A stretch of DNA of 38,325 bases from JBKHYG01 sp046565595 (GTDB taxonomy: Bacteria > Actinomycetota > AC-67), in contig JBKHYG010000104.1 in NCBI GenBank assembly GCA_046565595.1, positions 1-38,325 on the forward strand, read 5' to 3'. The position numbers were made by a program, and so were the translations under genes. This document shows positions 31,521-38,325 of the stretch, one piece after another (the first letter of the stretch is position 1; each line of letters begins with the position of its first letter). The notes beneath the pieces were generated by a model that worked only from the letters and a program-made list of their open reading frames with translations, was not told the DNA's origin and searched no databases.

Positions 31521-32330
31521 GTGGATCGGGTACGAACGCTTCGCCGGGTGATCGCCGACGCCGGCGATCTCGTGGTCGCGTTCTCAGGAGGCGTGGACTC
31601 TGCACTGGTCGCAGATGTAGCGAGCGAGGTCCTAGGCGATCGTGCTCTGATCGTGACCGCGGTATCACCGGCTCTCGCCGCGCGGGAACGGGCCGACGCC
31701 GCCCGCCTCGCGGCGGCAAGAGGCTGGAACCACATCGAGGTCGTCACCGACGAGCTTTCGAAGGCTGGCTATCGCCGCAACGCAGGCGACAGGTGCTATT
31801 TCTGCAAGGAGACGCTGTTCGAGTCCCTGGCTCCGCTGGCGGCGGAACGCTCGGCGCGTATCGCTGTCGGCACCAACCTCGATGATCTTGGCGACCACCG
31901 CCCAGGCATCACAGCGGCACGCGAGGTCGGCGTGCTCACTCCTCTGGTAGACGCGGGCCTCACGAAGTCCGCTGTCCGAGAGCTTGCCCGATCGAGAGGG
32001 CTCGATGTTGCGGACAAGCCGGCAACGCCCTGCCTATCCAGCAGGATCGCCTACGGGGTCGAGGTAACAGCCGAGAGGTTGTCGAGGATCGCCGAAGCCG
32101 AATCCTTCCTACGAGAACTGGGCCTACCCGACCTCCGTGTCAGAGACCATGGTGACCTGGCCCGGATCGAGGTTCCAGAAGCTGACATCACGAGGATCGC
32201 TGCTCATGCCAGCAGCATCGAGAGTCGCCTGAAGGACCTGGGTTTCCTGTTCGTGACACTGGATCTAGGCGGCCTCCGCAGCGGAGGGCTGAACGCGCTT
32301 CTGACGCGGATCGAGCGTGTCAGGCCATAA
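31521..32330 (+). CDS. larE: LarE-type ATP-dependent sulfur transferase
   Basis: A 269-residue PP-loop ATPase of the LarE family, which in lactate racemase maturation adds sulfur to the pyridinium cofactor. The ATP pyrophosphatase loop is SGGVDS (22-27). Three cysteines stand out: Cys92 and Cys95 (RCYFCK) and Cys171 (TPCLSSRIAYG). A CxxC plus a third Cys fits the iron-sulfur-dependent LarE kind rather than the sacrificial single-Cys kind. No larA, larB or larC lies here, so the target may differ. Start is GTG behind a leaderless-type box. Confidence 0.88.
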   Translation: MDRVRTLRRVIADAGDLVVAFSGGVDSALVADVASEVLGDRALIVTAVSPALAARERADAARLAAARGWNHIEVVTDELSKAGYRRNAGDRCYFCKETLFESLAPLAAERSARIAVGTNLDDLGDHRPGITAAREVGVLTPLVDAGLTKSAVRELARSRGLDVADKPATPCLSSRIAYGVEVTAERLSRIAEAESFLRELGLPDLRVRDHGDLARIEVPEADITRIAAHASSIESRLKDLGFLFVTLDLGGLRSGGLNALLTRIERVRP

Positions 32331-32331
32331 T
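32326..32331 (+). promoter_or_regulatory. -10 box of the NIL-domain gene
   Basis: CATAAT overlapping the larE stop, 6 nt before the ATG at 32338. Confidence 0.45.
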
Positions 32332-32337
32332 GGGACC

Positions 32338-32580
32338 ATGGCCAAGAAGCGCGTGCACCTGACCTTCCCCGAGAAGCTCATCCAAGAGCCGGTCATCTTC
32401 CGGCTTGCCACCGACTTCGGCATCGTGACGAACATCCGTCGCGCCAATGTCGAAGATTCCTACGGCTGGGTAATCCTCGAGATGGAAGCCGATGACGAGA
32501 CCCTCACTCGAGGTATCGAGTATCTGCGAGACAAGGGCGTAGAGGTGACCGACGCGGAAGGCGACGCCGTCGCAGGCTGA
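32338..32580 (+). CDS. NIL-domain protein
   Basis: An 80-residue ferredoxin-fold NIL domain (VHLTFPEKLIQEPVIF ... NIRRANV ... GWVILEME ... GIEYLRDKGVEV). The domain is found at the C-terminus of the methionine ABC ATPase MetN, where it senses methionine, and with ferredoxins; stand-alone copies occur in sulfur-metabolism contexts. It lies 7 bp after the sulfur transferase larE, which fits such a role, but the ligand is unknown. It is not PurS despite similar size. Confidence 0.85.
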   Translation: MAKKRVHLTFPEKLIQEPVIFRLATDFGIVTNIRRANVEDSYGWVILEMEADDETLTRGIEYLRDKGVEVTDAEGDAVAG

Positions 32581-32583
32581 GCG

Positions 32584-33135
32584 TTGAGCGGCGTCCTGTT
32601 GGATGTCGTGGTCGCCGGCTTCCTGGGTTTCGCGCTGTGGCGCGGCTGGAAACGGGGCCTGGTTCGGGCGATCGCCAAGGTCTTGGGCCTGATCGTCGCC
32701 ACGGTGGCTGCTGCACTGCTCCATTCCCCGGTCGCGAGCATCCTGGCGGGCCTCGGCGTCTCTGACTCATACGATGATGTCCTGGCCGCCGGGATCGTGT
32801 TCCTCGGGGTCATCATCGGTTTCCGACTGGCCGGAGACACCATCGCAAGAGCTCTTCGTTTCACCAAGATCGGTGGTATGGCCGACGCTGGGATCGGCGC
32901 GGCGATCAGCGGGATATGGGCCCTTGCCCTAGTCACCCTGGTATTGCTTGGGATCAGCTTGTTCGAGGATTCTGCCGCTGCTAGAGCCGTCGAAGACTCC
33001 GAGCTTGCCAGTTCGATCGTCGAGGGAGCCCCCGACCTGGTCGAGGCGGCCGCGGATGCGGATCTGCGACGATGGCTCCTGGAGATCCTCAGACCCGAGG
33101 AAGCAGGGGAACGAGGCTCGAGCGAAGAATCCTGA
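32584..33135 (+). CDS. CvpA-family membrane protein
   Basis: A 183-residue protein with four hydrophobic segments (about 4-22, 28-46, 62-82 and 102-124) and an acidic C-terminal tail. The pattern LDVVVAGFLGFALWRGWKRGLVRA is typical of CvpA/colicin V production family members, whose function in actinobacteria is unclear. The start is a TTG at 32584, 4 bp after the NIL gene, in a weak ribosome context; a GTG at 32608 is an alternative. It is probably co-transcribed with the NIL gene. Confidence 0.8.
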   Translation: MSGVLLDVVVAGFLGFALWRGWKRGLVRAIAKVLGLIVATVAAALLHSPVASILAGLGVSDSYDDVLAAGIVFLGVIIGFRLAGDTIARALRFTKIGGMADAGIGAAISGIWALALVTLVLLGISLFEDSAAARAVEDSELASSIVEGAPDLVEAAADADLRRWLLEILRPEEAGERGSSEES

Positions 33136-33167
33136 ACCGTTGACCTGCGAGTTCTGGGAGGAAGCTG

Positions 33168-34871
33168 ATGAGGAAGTTGCCAGCTCTGGCGTTGATCGGC
33201 GCCGTTATCGGTACCGTCGCCCTTGCCCCTCTGGGAGCGAGCGCTGACGAGTCCCTCTACGCAGGGTTCGCAGCGAAGCCGATCACACCGGTCGGTCCGT
33301 CTCCGGAGGGATGGGACTTCTGGTCCAGTCCTCAGACCGGGGTCTGGTCCGAACCCTACGATGACCGCAACGGCAACGGCTGTTTCGATAACGGCGAGGC
33401 CTTCACAGACGACCCGCGCAACTCGCTGATCGACCCGCAATCCACGGCCAAGTTCGATGGGATCTGGACCAACGCCGGCTTCGGAGGCAAGTGCGCCAAG
33501 GGGGCATACGACGACACATGGGCCCGGGTCGCCCTGCTGACCGTCGGCGACAAGACGGCCGCGTTGGTGTCGCTCGATGTCGTCGGTTTCTTCTACGAGG
33601 AGATCGAACGGATCCGGACCGAGTTGGATGCGGCCGACCCAGACCACGGTGTGGACATGGTCGTGGTCGCCTCTACCCACACCCACGAGGGTCCCGACAC
33701 GATGGGGTTGTGGAGCAACACCCCCTACGCGGTGGACGGCAAGTTCCCTCTGTATCAGGCGTACATCCGTTCACAGGTCGTTGACGGGATCCTCGAAGCC
33801 AAGGCGGCCAGCAAGCAAGCCGTGATGAAGGCGGCGACCGTCGAACACACCTTGGGCATCCGCGACTCGCGCCCACCGAATGTGATCGACCCGATGGTGC
33901 AGGCCGCGCAGTTCATCAGCGTCGAGGACGGCGAGACGCTGGGCACCATGGTGAACTGGTCCAACCATCCAGAGGCCCTTGCCAGCGGCAACCCGTTCAT
34001 CTCTAGTGACTTCCCGCACGGTACCCGCCAGAAGATGGAGTCCGAGTTGGGCGGCACTTCGGTGTACTTCTCGGGGAGCGTCGGAGGGCTGATGACGCCG
34101 CTCGGTTACAACATCGAGGCAACCAACCCCGCAACAGGTGAACCTTACGGTTCGAAGGTTTCGTTGGCGCGCACCTACTACATCGGCGAGAAGGTCGCTG
34201 ACGCGGCCATCGCCGCGCTGGCCGATGCTCCGGTCGAGAGTCCATCGACATTGGGGATCGACGCTCGCGAGGTATTCATGCCCGGCGACAACCTGACGCT
34301 GCGTGCGTTGAACGCCGCGGGGATCTTCGACAAGCCGACCTACACCGCCGGCGTCGACCTCGGCCGCCTGGGTGATGAGTTCAAGACGCAGTTGGTGAGC
34401 GTCGCTCTGGGCAGCGTCCGGTTCCAGACCGTTCCTGGTGAGTTGTTCCCGGAGATCGAGCTAGGCGGCTATGGCCGCCCAGACTGCCCCCAGGCGGATA
34501 CTGGTCGTCCATACGAGCCGATCATCCGTGACCAGTGGGACGACGAGCACCTGTTCGTACTCGGTCTCGGCCAGGACGAACTCGGTTACATCGTCCCGGG
34601 GTATGACTTCTGGATGTACGGCGCTCCCAACGACGAGCAGCCGCGTCCGCTCGTCGACATCGGGGCACTCGAGAAGACCGATCCGTGTGGCGAGAGCCAT
34701 TACGAGGAGACCGTGAGCGGATCCAGCGTCCTGGCCCCAGTGGTCGCTTGCACGGTCGCCGACCTGGCTGGCAAGGATCCCTACGCGGATCCTGAGGCCT
34801 ATCCGGCGTGCACCTCGGAGAACACCACGACGGGGCCGCAGGGCCTGCACCTGGACTCGCTCATCCCCTAG
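33168..34871 (+). CDS. Secreted neutral/alkaline ceramidase-like protein
   Basis: A 567-residue secreted protein with a Sec signal peptide (about 1-26, ending in GASA). Residues after it (YAGFAAKPITP) and the metal-site motifs ASTHTHEGPDT and NWSNHPE match the N-terminal domain of neutral ceramidase-type amidases. An insertion near residues 66-77 (DRNGNGCFDNGE) looks like an EF-hand or dockerin-like calcium loop. The C-terminal immunoglobulin-like domain of classic ceramidases is not evident. The substrate may be a ceramide-like lipid or another amide; this is not proven. SD GGGAGG is 6 nt before the ATG. A hairpin terminator follows. Confidence 0.82.
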   Translation: MRKLPALALIGAVIGTVALAPLGASADESLYAGFAAKPITPVGPSPEGWDFWSSPQTGVWSEPYDDRNGNGCFDNGEAFTDDPRNSLIDPQSTAKFDGIWTNAGFGGKCAKGAYDDTWARVALLTVGDKTAALVSLDVVGFFYEEIERIRTELDAADPDHGVDMVVVASTHTHEGPDTMGLWSNTPYAVDGKFPLYQAYIRSQVVDGILEAKAASKQAVMKAATVEHTLGIRDSRPPNVIDPMVQAAQFISVEDGETLGTMVNWSNHPEALASGNPFISSDFPHGTRQKMESELGGTSVYFSGSVGGLMTPLGYNIEATNPATGEPYGSKVSLARTYYIGEKVADAAIAALADAPVESPSTLGIDAREVFMPGDNLTLRALNAAGIFDKPTYTAGVDLGRLGDEFKTQLVSVALGSVRFQTVPGELFPEIELGGYGRPDCPQADTGRPYEPIIRDQWDDEHLFVLGLGQDELGYIVPGYDFWMYGAPNDEQPRPLVDIGALEKTDPCGESHYEETVSGSSVLAPVVACTVADLAGKDPYADPEAYPACTSENTTTGPQGLHLDSLIP

Positions 34872-34891
34872 TAGACCTGCACCGATCAGAT

Positions 34892-34919
34892 GACGGCGAC
34901 CCCGCGATGGGTCGCCGTC
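34892..34919 (+). terminator. Terminator after the ceramidase-like gene
   Basis: GACGGCGACCC, loop CGCGAT, GGGTCGCCGTC: a perfect 11 bp stem, followed by TCGTCGTT. It sits directly before the next promoter. Confidence 0.85.
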
Positions 34920-34930
34920 TCGTCGTTGGG

Positions 34931-34936
34931 TATGGT
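34931..34936 (+). promoter_or_regulatory. -10 box of the P-loop ATPase gene
   Basis: TATGGT, 7 nt before the GTG at 34944 and 11 bp after the preceding terminator stem. Confidence 0.5.
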
Positions 34937-34943
34937 CCAGGGT

Positions 34944-35483
34944 GTGGAACCACGCATAGCCATCGTTGGAAGCTTCTCGACCGGCAAGACCACGCTGGCC
35001 GAGGCGGCAGCAGGACCGCTCGGCCTGCCCCTGCTGCCCGAGGTCGCCCGAGAGGTCGCCTCGGAAGGCTTCCAGTTGGACAAGGACGCGACCCCCGAGG
35101 TCGAGACCTTGATCTTCCTGCGCCAGTACCGCAACGAGATGCAGCACAGGACCTTCGTCAGCGACCGGTCGCTTATCGATGTGATGGCCTACGCCGCCTG
35201 GGTACTCGAGAATCAGAGACGCCGTAGAGAGTTCGCTCTCTGGGACACCTGCGTAGATATCGCTGAACACCGGCTACGCACCCAATACACCCACATCTTC
35301 TACCTGCCTATCGAGTTCGGGATCGTCTCGGATGGCCTTCGCCCCATGGACCCCGAGTTCCAGCGGGACATCGACCAGAGGATCCTCGGGCTGCTGGACC
35401 GTTACAGCCTGAAGTGGGACACCCTCACTGGTTCGGTCGAAGAGCGTCTAGAGGCCCTCACAGCCGCCGTAACCGAGCGGTAA
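34944..35483 (+). CDS. P-loop NTPase of the AAA_28/NadR-kinase-like family
   Basis: A 179-residue NTPase with Walker A GSFSTGKTT (9-17), an EVARE motif after the second strand, and FVSDRSLID as a Walker-B/lid-type stretch. The fold resembles small nucleoside or nicotinamide-riboside kinases such as the NadR C-terminal domain. The substrate is unknown. I start at GTG 34944 because the -10 box and the first beta strand (PRIAIVGS) both fix it; an upstream ATG at 34890 lies in the terminator. It is followed by glnD, which seems to have its own promoter. Confidence 0.82.
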   Translation: MEPRIAIVGSFSTGKTTLAEAAAGPLGLPLLPEVAREVASEGFQLDKDATPEVETLIFLRQYRNEMQHRTFVSDRSLIDVMAYAAWVLENQRRRREFALWDTCVDIAEHRLRTQYTHIFYLPIEFGIVSDGLRPMDPEFQRDIDQRILGLLDRYSLKWDTLTGSVEERLEALTAAVTER

Positions 35484-35494
35484 CAGCGCTGCCC

Positions 35495-35500
35495 TAACCT
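35495..35500 (+). promoter_or_regulatory. -10 box of glnD
   Basis: TAACCT, 7 nt before the ATG at 35508. Confidence 0.5.
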
Positions 35501-35507
35501 CACCCCC

Positions 35508-38021
35508 ATGGCGGTGGGGACTCACCCAGCGATCGTTGCCATGCGCGATGAGCGTGCTCGACTCGCGGCCGATCTCAGGGCCAAGAGGCTCGATGGACTG
35601 GCCTTCTGTCGGGCCATGAGTCAGGCGATGGACCAGGCTCTAGGTCAGATCTGGTCGGGCCTGCAGGTCCCGGGCACGGTCAGCCTGGTCGCACTGGGAG
35701 GCTATGGCCGAGGGATGCTCGCCCCCAGATCCGATGTCGATCTGATGGTCCTGCACGCCGAGAAGGACGATGTCGGGGGACCGGTGCAGCCTCTGTTCTA
35801 CGCGCTGTGGGATGCCGGCCTGAAGGTCGGCCATGCCGTCCGGTCGCCCAAGGAATGCTTGAAGCTGGCCAAGACGAACCTCGAGGCAGAGACGAGTTTC
35901 CTCGACATGCGCCTGTTGGCCGGCGATGCGGATCTGCTCGACGGGCTGCGGGAGCGGTCTTGGGCGTTCACCCGCAGGCGCGGCGCAGCCTTCATCGAAG
36001 ATGTGCGAGAGATGATGCGACTCCGCCACGCAGCCCACGGATCGGCGACCAGCCAACTCGAACCCAACATCAAGGAGGGCACCGGAGGGTTACGCGACCT
36101 GCATGTCCTCGACTGGTTCGGGGTCGTCGTCGGAGATCTGGTCGAGGAGAGGTTGCTGGATCCCGAGGGTCGCGCTGAACTAGATACCGCCCTGGAGCTG
36201 CTCATGCGGACGCGTTCGCATCTGCACCTGGTCGCCGAACACACCACCGACATCCTGCCGTTCCAACTGCAGCGACCGGTAGCAGAGGCGATGGGATATT
36301 CCGATGGCGAGGAACTCGCAGAAGATTCCTTCATGAAGGATCTCTTCTCAGCGACCAGAGCGGTCGAACTGACCGTCCAGTCGATGGCGGCAGAGGTCTC
36401 CGCGTTGGACCGCAAGGTCCCTCGTGATGCCAAGCGCTCCGGTCCCTTCGTCGTGGCCGGAGGGCGGGTCTTGCTGGAGGGACGACTGGATCTGGACTCG
36501 CGGCCCGAGGACGCCATCGCGTGTTTCGCGCTGGATGCCGTGCCCGGAGCCGCCGCCATGCGTGCGGTCCGGATGGGCCTGCGCAACATCGACACGCTGG
36601 CGGTTACCCCGCCAGTCCGCGACGCGTTCCTGCGTCTGCTGCGGCGCGCCGATGGCCCGATGCTCGAGATGGCAGACCATGCTGGCCTCTTCGCGGCCCT
36701 GTTCCCCGAATGGGACCGGATCCGCTGTCGGCCCCAGAGGAACATCTATCACCGCTACACCGTGGACGCGCACCTGTTCCATGCCGCCGAAGAGGCCGGA
36801 AAGCTGCTTCACAGCGAAGATCCGTTGGTGGCAGCCAATGCCGCCGATCTCGGGCCTGGCGATACCGATCTACTCATGTTGGCGGCGCTGTTCCACGACA
36901 TGGGCAAGGGAGGCGACGAGGATCACTCCGTACTTGCCGAGCGTCTGGTCGTCGGCCCCGCCGAACGCCTCGGTCTGAGCGATGAGGCTGCCCAGACGCT
37001 GAAGTGGCTCGTGCGTAACCACCTGCTTCTCGTGGATGTCGCCATGAAGCGCGATCTGAGCGACGAGACCATGTTGCTGGAACTCGTGTCGAAGGTGGGA
37101 GACGAGCGTCGGCTGAGGCTGCTGTACCTGCTGACGGTGGCCGACGGGCTTGCCACCGGTCCGGCCGCGTGGGGGCCATGGAAGGCTTCTCTGATCAACG
37201 AGTTGGCGGGACGCTTGCGGCACCTGCTCGAGCGCGGTGATCTGGCAACCGCTGATGCTGCACGGCTGGCTCGTGAGAGGCGAGAAGAGGCCGAGAGGTT
37301 GGCGGGCGACCGCGCGACGCTGGTTGGCGCGCATCTCGATCTGATGGGACGCGCCTACCTGTTGGCCTTCGAACCCCCGCAGTTGGTGAGACACGCCGAA
37401 CTCGCATCGTCGGTCAGGGACGGTGGGATAGCGGCCGCAGGGACCCCCGGAAACGACGACGGGTTAGCCGATCTGATCGTCGTCGCGGACGACCAGCCTG
37501 GCTTGTTCAGCAAGGTTTCTGGCGTCCTTTCTCTGCACGGGATCAGCATCGTCGGCGCCCAGGTCTTCACCCGAAGGGACGGCCTTGCGCTGGAGACCTT
37601 CAGGTGTCAGGGATCATTAGAGCGACGCATAGATCAGGCGCGTTGGGGCAGGGTCATCGCGGACACGGAACGAGCCCTGAAGGGCCGGCTGTCCATCGAA
37701 GCCCGGTTAGCCGAGAAGCGAGCCGACTACCTCCCGAAGCCTCGAAAGGGTAAGGACGAGCCGCCCAAGGTCGTGTGCGACAACTCAGCGAGCGACCAGA
37801 TGACCGTCGTCGAGGTGCACGCCCCCGATCGGCTGGGGTTGCTCTACGAGATCACCGCCGCTCTCGCGGAATGCCAGTTGGACATCCAGGTGGCCAAGAT
37901 CGTGACCATGGGGGACGATGTCGTGGATGTCTTCTACCTCCGGGACCTGGACGGCCAGAAGATCGTCGACCCGGAACATCTGGCCGAGATAGAACGAGCT
38001 CTGCTGTTCCGGATCGGCTGA
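35508..38021 (+). CDS. glnD: PII uridylyltransferase / uridylyl-removing enzyme
   Basis: An 837-residue nitrogen sensor that modifies and demodifies PII proteins in response to glutamine. The nucleotidyltransferase site shows GGYGRGMLAPRSDVDL (about 64-79). A central helical domain (EGTGGLRDLH) follows, then an HD hydrolase domain with FHDMGKGGDEDHS (His463, Asp464), and two C-terminal ACT domains (about 654-730 and 765-837) that sense glutamine. In several actinobacteria GlnD adenylylates rather than uridylylates GlnK. The usual amtB and glnK partners are not upstream here. The 3' end is partly echoed after the stop. Confidence 0.95.
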   Translation: MAVGTHPAIVAMRDERARLAADLRAKRLDGLAFCRAMSQAMDQALGQIWSGLQVPGTVSLVALGGYGRGMLAPRSDVDLMVLHAEKDDVGGPVQPLFYALWDAGLKVGHAVRSPKECLKLAKTNLEAETSFLDMRLLAGDADLLDGLRERSWAFTRRRGAAFIEDVREMMRLRHAAHGSATSQLEPNIKEGTGGLRDLHVLDWFGVVVGDLVEERLLDPEGRAELDTALELLMRTRSHLHLVAEHTTDILPFQLQRPVAEAMGYSDGEELAEDSFMKDLFSATRAVELTVQSMAAEVSALDRKVPRDAKRSGPFVVAGGRVLLEGRLDLDSRPEDAIACFALDAVPGAAAMRAVRMGLRNIDTLAVTPPVRDAFLRLLRRADGPMLEMADHAGLFAALFPEWDRIRCRPQRNIYHRYTVDAHLFHAAEEAGKLLHSEDPLVAANAADLGPGDTDLLMLAALFHDMGKGGDEDHSVLAERLVVGPAERLGLSDEAAQTLKWLVRNHLLLVDVAMKRDLSDETMLLELVSKVGDERRLRLLYLLTVADGLATGPAAWGPWKASLINELAGRLRHLLERGDLATADAARLARERREEAERLAGDRATLVGAHLDLMGRAYLLAFEPPQLVRHAELASSVRDGGIAAAGTPGNDDGLADLIVVADDQPGLFSKVSGVLSLHGISIVGAQVFTRRDGLALETFRCQGSLERRIDQARWGRVIADTERALKGRLSIEARLAEKRADYLPKPRKGKDEPPKVVCDNSASDQMTVVEVHAPDRLGLLYEITAALAECQLDIQVAKIVTMGDDVVDVFYLRDLDGQKIVDPEHLAEIERALLFRIG

Positions 38022-38049
38022 CGGAGCCGTTCCGGATCGACTTGACGGA
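38006..38049. repeat. About 20-bp direct repeat at the glnD stop
   Basis: GTTCCGGATCGGCTGACGGA (38006-38025, containing the stop) is echoed at 38029-38049 with one insertion and one mismatch, 23 bp away. Confidence 0.65.
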
Positions 38050-38077
38050 CCGACCGTTCAACCGGCATATGCGAACC

Positions 38078-38083
38078 TAGACT
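38078..38083 (+). promoter_or_regulatory. -10 box of the terminal lipoprotein gene
   Basis: TAGACT, 6 nt before the GTG at 38090. GTTCAA at 38056-38061 could be the -35 with a 16 bp spacer. Confidence 0.5.
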
Positions 38084-38089
38084 GACCGC

Positions 38090-38325
38090 GTGCGAAGAAC
38101 CGCGTTGCTGCTGGTCCTTGCCGCGAGCCTGGTCGGCTGCAAGGCGAAGACCCCCATCATCGAGCCCACCGTCTCGCCCTCCGAGAGCGTCTCGCCGTCA
38201 CCCACGCCGGTCAGGATGCCTACTCCGAAGGCCAAGAAGGCCGTGGTCGTGGATGAGGGCATCATCAAGTTGTACCAGGTGGAGACCGACACGATCTCGG
38301 AACTCGCAACAGGGCAAGGTGTCCG
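38090..38325 (+). CDS. Putative lipoprotein, 5' part only
   Basis: The first 78 codons of a gene cut by the window edge. A signal peptide (MRRTALLLVLAASLVGC) ends in the lipobox LVGC with Cys17. A Ser/Pro/Thr-rich linker follows (about 25-45), then KAKKAVVVDEG. GTG start behind a leaderless-type box. The start of a mature domain is seen (IIKLYQVETD), but the family cannot be recognised from this fragment. Confidence 0.75.
   Translation, partial: MRRTALLLVLAASLVGCKAKTPIIEPTVSPSESVSPSPTPVRMPTPKAKKAVVVDEGIIKLYQVETDTISELATGQGV

Noticed and set aside
32338..32580. PurS as the identity of the 80-residue protein
   Set aside because: The residue pattern matches a NIL domain and there are no other purine genes nearby.
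1..38325. Scarcity of TTAA (I noticed only one, near 6192)
   Set aside because: AT-only words are rare in GC-rich coding DNA, and TTA and TAA are disfavoured codons, so this needs no special cause, unlike ACGT.

Overview
This 38.3 kb window is gene-dense, GC-rich (low 60s percent by eye) chromosomal DNA. I found 39 protein genes (one cut by the right edge) and one tRNA. Gene content points to Actinomycetota: carD-ispDF-cysS-rlmB, a DUF3263/LytR_C pair, a CIRCE-controlled groEL without groES, an actinobacterial-type caa3 oxidase cluster and a lysine-rich H1-like protein. A Spo0H-type sigma factor directly after rlmB, and fused ispD-ispF and ctaA-ctaB genes, suggest a deep-branching lineage rather than a classic Streptomyces or Mycobacterium. 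I cannot name a genus. There is no phage, transposon, plasmid or CRISPR signature; this is a core-genome region.

Layout. 1-1.2 kb: epoxide-hydrolase-like enzyme and a small protein (minus). 1.4-6.1 kb: carD, ispDF, cysS, rlmB, sigH-like sigma factor. 6.2-8.4 kb: tRNA-Thr, glutamate dehydrogenase, DUF3263 and LytR_C proteins. 8.4-13.4 kb: lipoprotein, otsB and otsA (convergent), AI-2E-type permease, HAD phosphatase. 13.5-18.1 kb: threonine synthase plus ubiquitin-like sulfur carrier, H1-like protein, family 5 uracil-DNA glycosylase, groEL. 18.2-21.8 kb: small stress-type proteins, CBS protein, aldehyde and alcohol dehydrogenases. 21.8-31.5 kb: polyprenyl synthetase; heme A/O synthase fusion; ctaC-D-E-F-G with a double cupredoxin and a Tat lipoprotein of thioredoxin type. 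31.5-38.3 kb: larE, NIL-domain protein, CvpA-like protein, secreted ceramidase-like protein, P-loop ATPase, glnD, and the start of a lipoprotein gene.

The genes work together as ordinary housekeeping modules: isoprenoid precursors (ispDF) feed the polyprenyl synthetase and heme farnesylation; heme A/O synthesis feeds the adjacent terminal oxidase; GDH and GlnD belong to nitrogen metabolism; OtsA and OtsB make trehalose.

Three signals lie above the gene level. First, the tetranucleotide ACGT is absent: I found none in reading the whole strand, against roughly 120-130 expected from base composition, and codon choice is visibly bent to avoid it (Asp-Val is always GAT-GTN). Second, most first genes of transcription units look leaderless, with a TANNNT -10 box ending 6-9 (mostly 7) nt before the start codon and no usable Shine-Dalgarno; in two divergent pairs these promoters are interleaved with the same geometry. 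Third, at four gene 3' ends the sequence around the stop codon is echoed just downstream as a short direct repeat, twice as 32 bp with a 38 bp period.
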